NCBI RefSeq assembly: GCF_002741985.1
Contig: NZ_APHW01000102.1
Span: 1 to 64,000, forward strand
DNA: 64,000 bases
Source: Vibrio rotiferianus CAIM 577 = LMG 21460
Lineage (GTDB): Bacteria; Pseudomonadota; Gammaproteobacteria; Enterobacterales; Vibrionaceae
Direction of reading: 5' to 3'
The position numbers were made by a program, and so were the translations under genes. Positions 63,042 to 64,000 of this stretch are shown piece after piece. Position 1 is the stretch's first letter. The number at the start of each line of letters is the position of its first letter. Below the pieces are notes generated by a model. The model worked only from the letters and a program-made list of their open reading frames with translations. It had not been told where the DNA came from and made no database searches.

Positions 63042-64000
63042 TGAAACCTACTCAACAGAAAAAATTTGACAAGAAGTCGTTCCAAGAAAGCGTAAAGAAA
63101 CACCTATCAGTGACTTACGCACACACTATTGAAAACGCAGACAGCCGCGCATGGTACCTAGCAATGGGTCGTGCACTGGCTGAATTCACTACTTGTGATT
63201 TGCTTGCTACTGAAGCTGACCCTCGCATCCAAAAAGCGAAAAGCGTTAACTACCTTTCACTAGAATTCCTTATCGGTCGTTTGACTGGTAACAACCTAAT
63301 CAGCATGGGTCTTTACGAAGAGATCACTGAAGCAATGGCTGAACTAGGTCACAACCTAACAGACCTTCTAGAAGAAGAACGCGACCCATCATTGGGTAAC
63401 GGCGGTCTTGGTCGTCTAGCAGCATGTTTCATGGATTCATGTGCCGCTCAAGAATTTCCAACAGTAGGTTACGGCCTGCACTACGAATACGGTCTGTTTA
63501 AACAGTCGTTCAAAGATGGTCGTCAACAAGAAGCTCCAGACGCATGGCGCGGTGTAGAAGGCTACCCATGGGAAGTGGCTCGTCCAGAACTTGCGCAAGA
63601 AATCGGCTTCTACGGTCACGTTGAAGTGGTAAACGAGAACGGTAAAGAAGTTCGTAAATGGGTTCCTGGCATGTCTGTAAAAGCAATGCCTTGGGATCTG
63701 CCTATCGTAGGTTACGAATCAGACACGGTTTACCCTCTACGCCTTTGGGAATGTCAAGCAATTGCACCATTCTCACTAGAGAGCTTTAACAACGGTGATT
63801 ACTTCGAAGCTCAGCACTCGCTGATCGACGCAGGTAACATCACAAAAGTGCTTTACCCGAACGATAACCACGAGAAAGGTAAAACACTGCGTCTAATGCA
63901 ACAGTACTTCCACTCAGCAGCGTCTGTACGCGATATTCTACGTCGCCACGAAGCAGCAGGCTACTCGCTAGCGGATCTACCTAAGCAAGAGACTATCCAG
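63042..64000 (+). CDS. malP: Glycogen/maltodextrin phosphorylase MalP (5' part)
   Basis: The frame opens at ATG 63042 and runs off the right edge; about 319 residues of roughly 815 are present. It starts MKPTQQKKFDKKSF and contains VNYLSLEFLIGR, the conserved LGNGGLGRLAACFMDS and GYGLHYEYGLFKQ of glycogen phosphorylases. The PLP lysine lies later in the protein, outside the window. It releases glucose-1-phosphate from maltodextrins. Placement divergent to malT, as in enterobacteria, argues for MalP rather than GlgP. Confidence 0.92.

Noticed and set aside
1..64000. CRISPR arrays, tRNA or rRNA genes, prophage
   Set aside because: Looked for regular repeats, tRNA-like cloverleaf ends and phage structural genes and saw none.

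Overview
The window is typical of a marine Vibrio, most likely a member of the Harveyi clade (V. alginolyticus / V. parahaemolyticus relatives), and probably its second chromosome. This rests on a vibrioferrin siderophore locus (pvs/psu/pvu), a Qrr quorum-regulatory small RNA with LuxO and sigma-54 sites, a MalT-centred starch/maltodextrin gene set and a DUF368 gene of the type found on chromosome II in V. cholerae. No species call can be proven from the sequence alone.

Region 1 (1-14.8 kb), iron. The 3' end of an IS4-type insertion sequence sits inside pvsE. On the minus strand follow pvsD, pvsC, pvsB and a frameshifted pvsA, so the vibrioferrin biosynthesis operon is broken twice. Divergently, psuA and pvuA (outer-membrane receptors) and pvuBCDE (binding protein, two permeases, ATPase) are intact. 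The picture is a strain that can take up ferric vibrioferrin but probably cannot make it, a 'cheater' genotype.

Region 2 (14.9-29.7 kb), envelope and efflux. A chemoreceptor, an M16 lipoprotein peptidase with a Fur-like site, a small secreted DUF2541-like protein, an overlapping M23 peptidase/bactofilin pair, a large unknown membrane-anchored protein, an HlyD/MFS efflux pair with its TetR regulator and matching operators, and a Bcr/CflA-type MFS gene translationally coupled to an odd resolvase-like protein.

Region 3 (29.9-45.3 kb), a GGDEF protein and then alpha-glucan use: glgX, lamB, malM, a one-domain glucan-binding-like lipoprotein, an alpha-amylase lipoprotein, a secreted endonuclease I and a 1.3-kb-residue pullulanase lipoprotein. 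Candidate MalT boxes lie upstream of lamB/glgX and pulA. The activator malT and the phosphorylase gene malP close the window (59.7-64 kb).

Region 4 (45.3-59.6 kb), mixed core functions: a Sel1-repeat protein, an inverted-repeat element, an HTH/zinc-ribbon protein, speF-potE (ornithine decarboxylation and putrescine exchange) followed by an AbrB-like protein and pdxY (PLP supply), sstT, rsgA with a 14-codon leader ORF, a free-standing PTS EIIB domain, a three-gene copper/SCO cluster, DUF368 and a qrr small RNA gene. No tRNA, rRNA or CRISPR array was seen.
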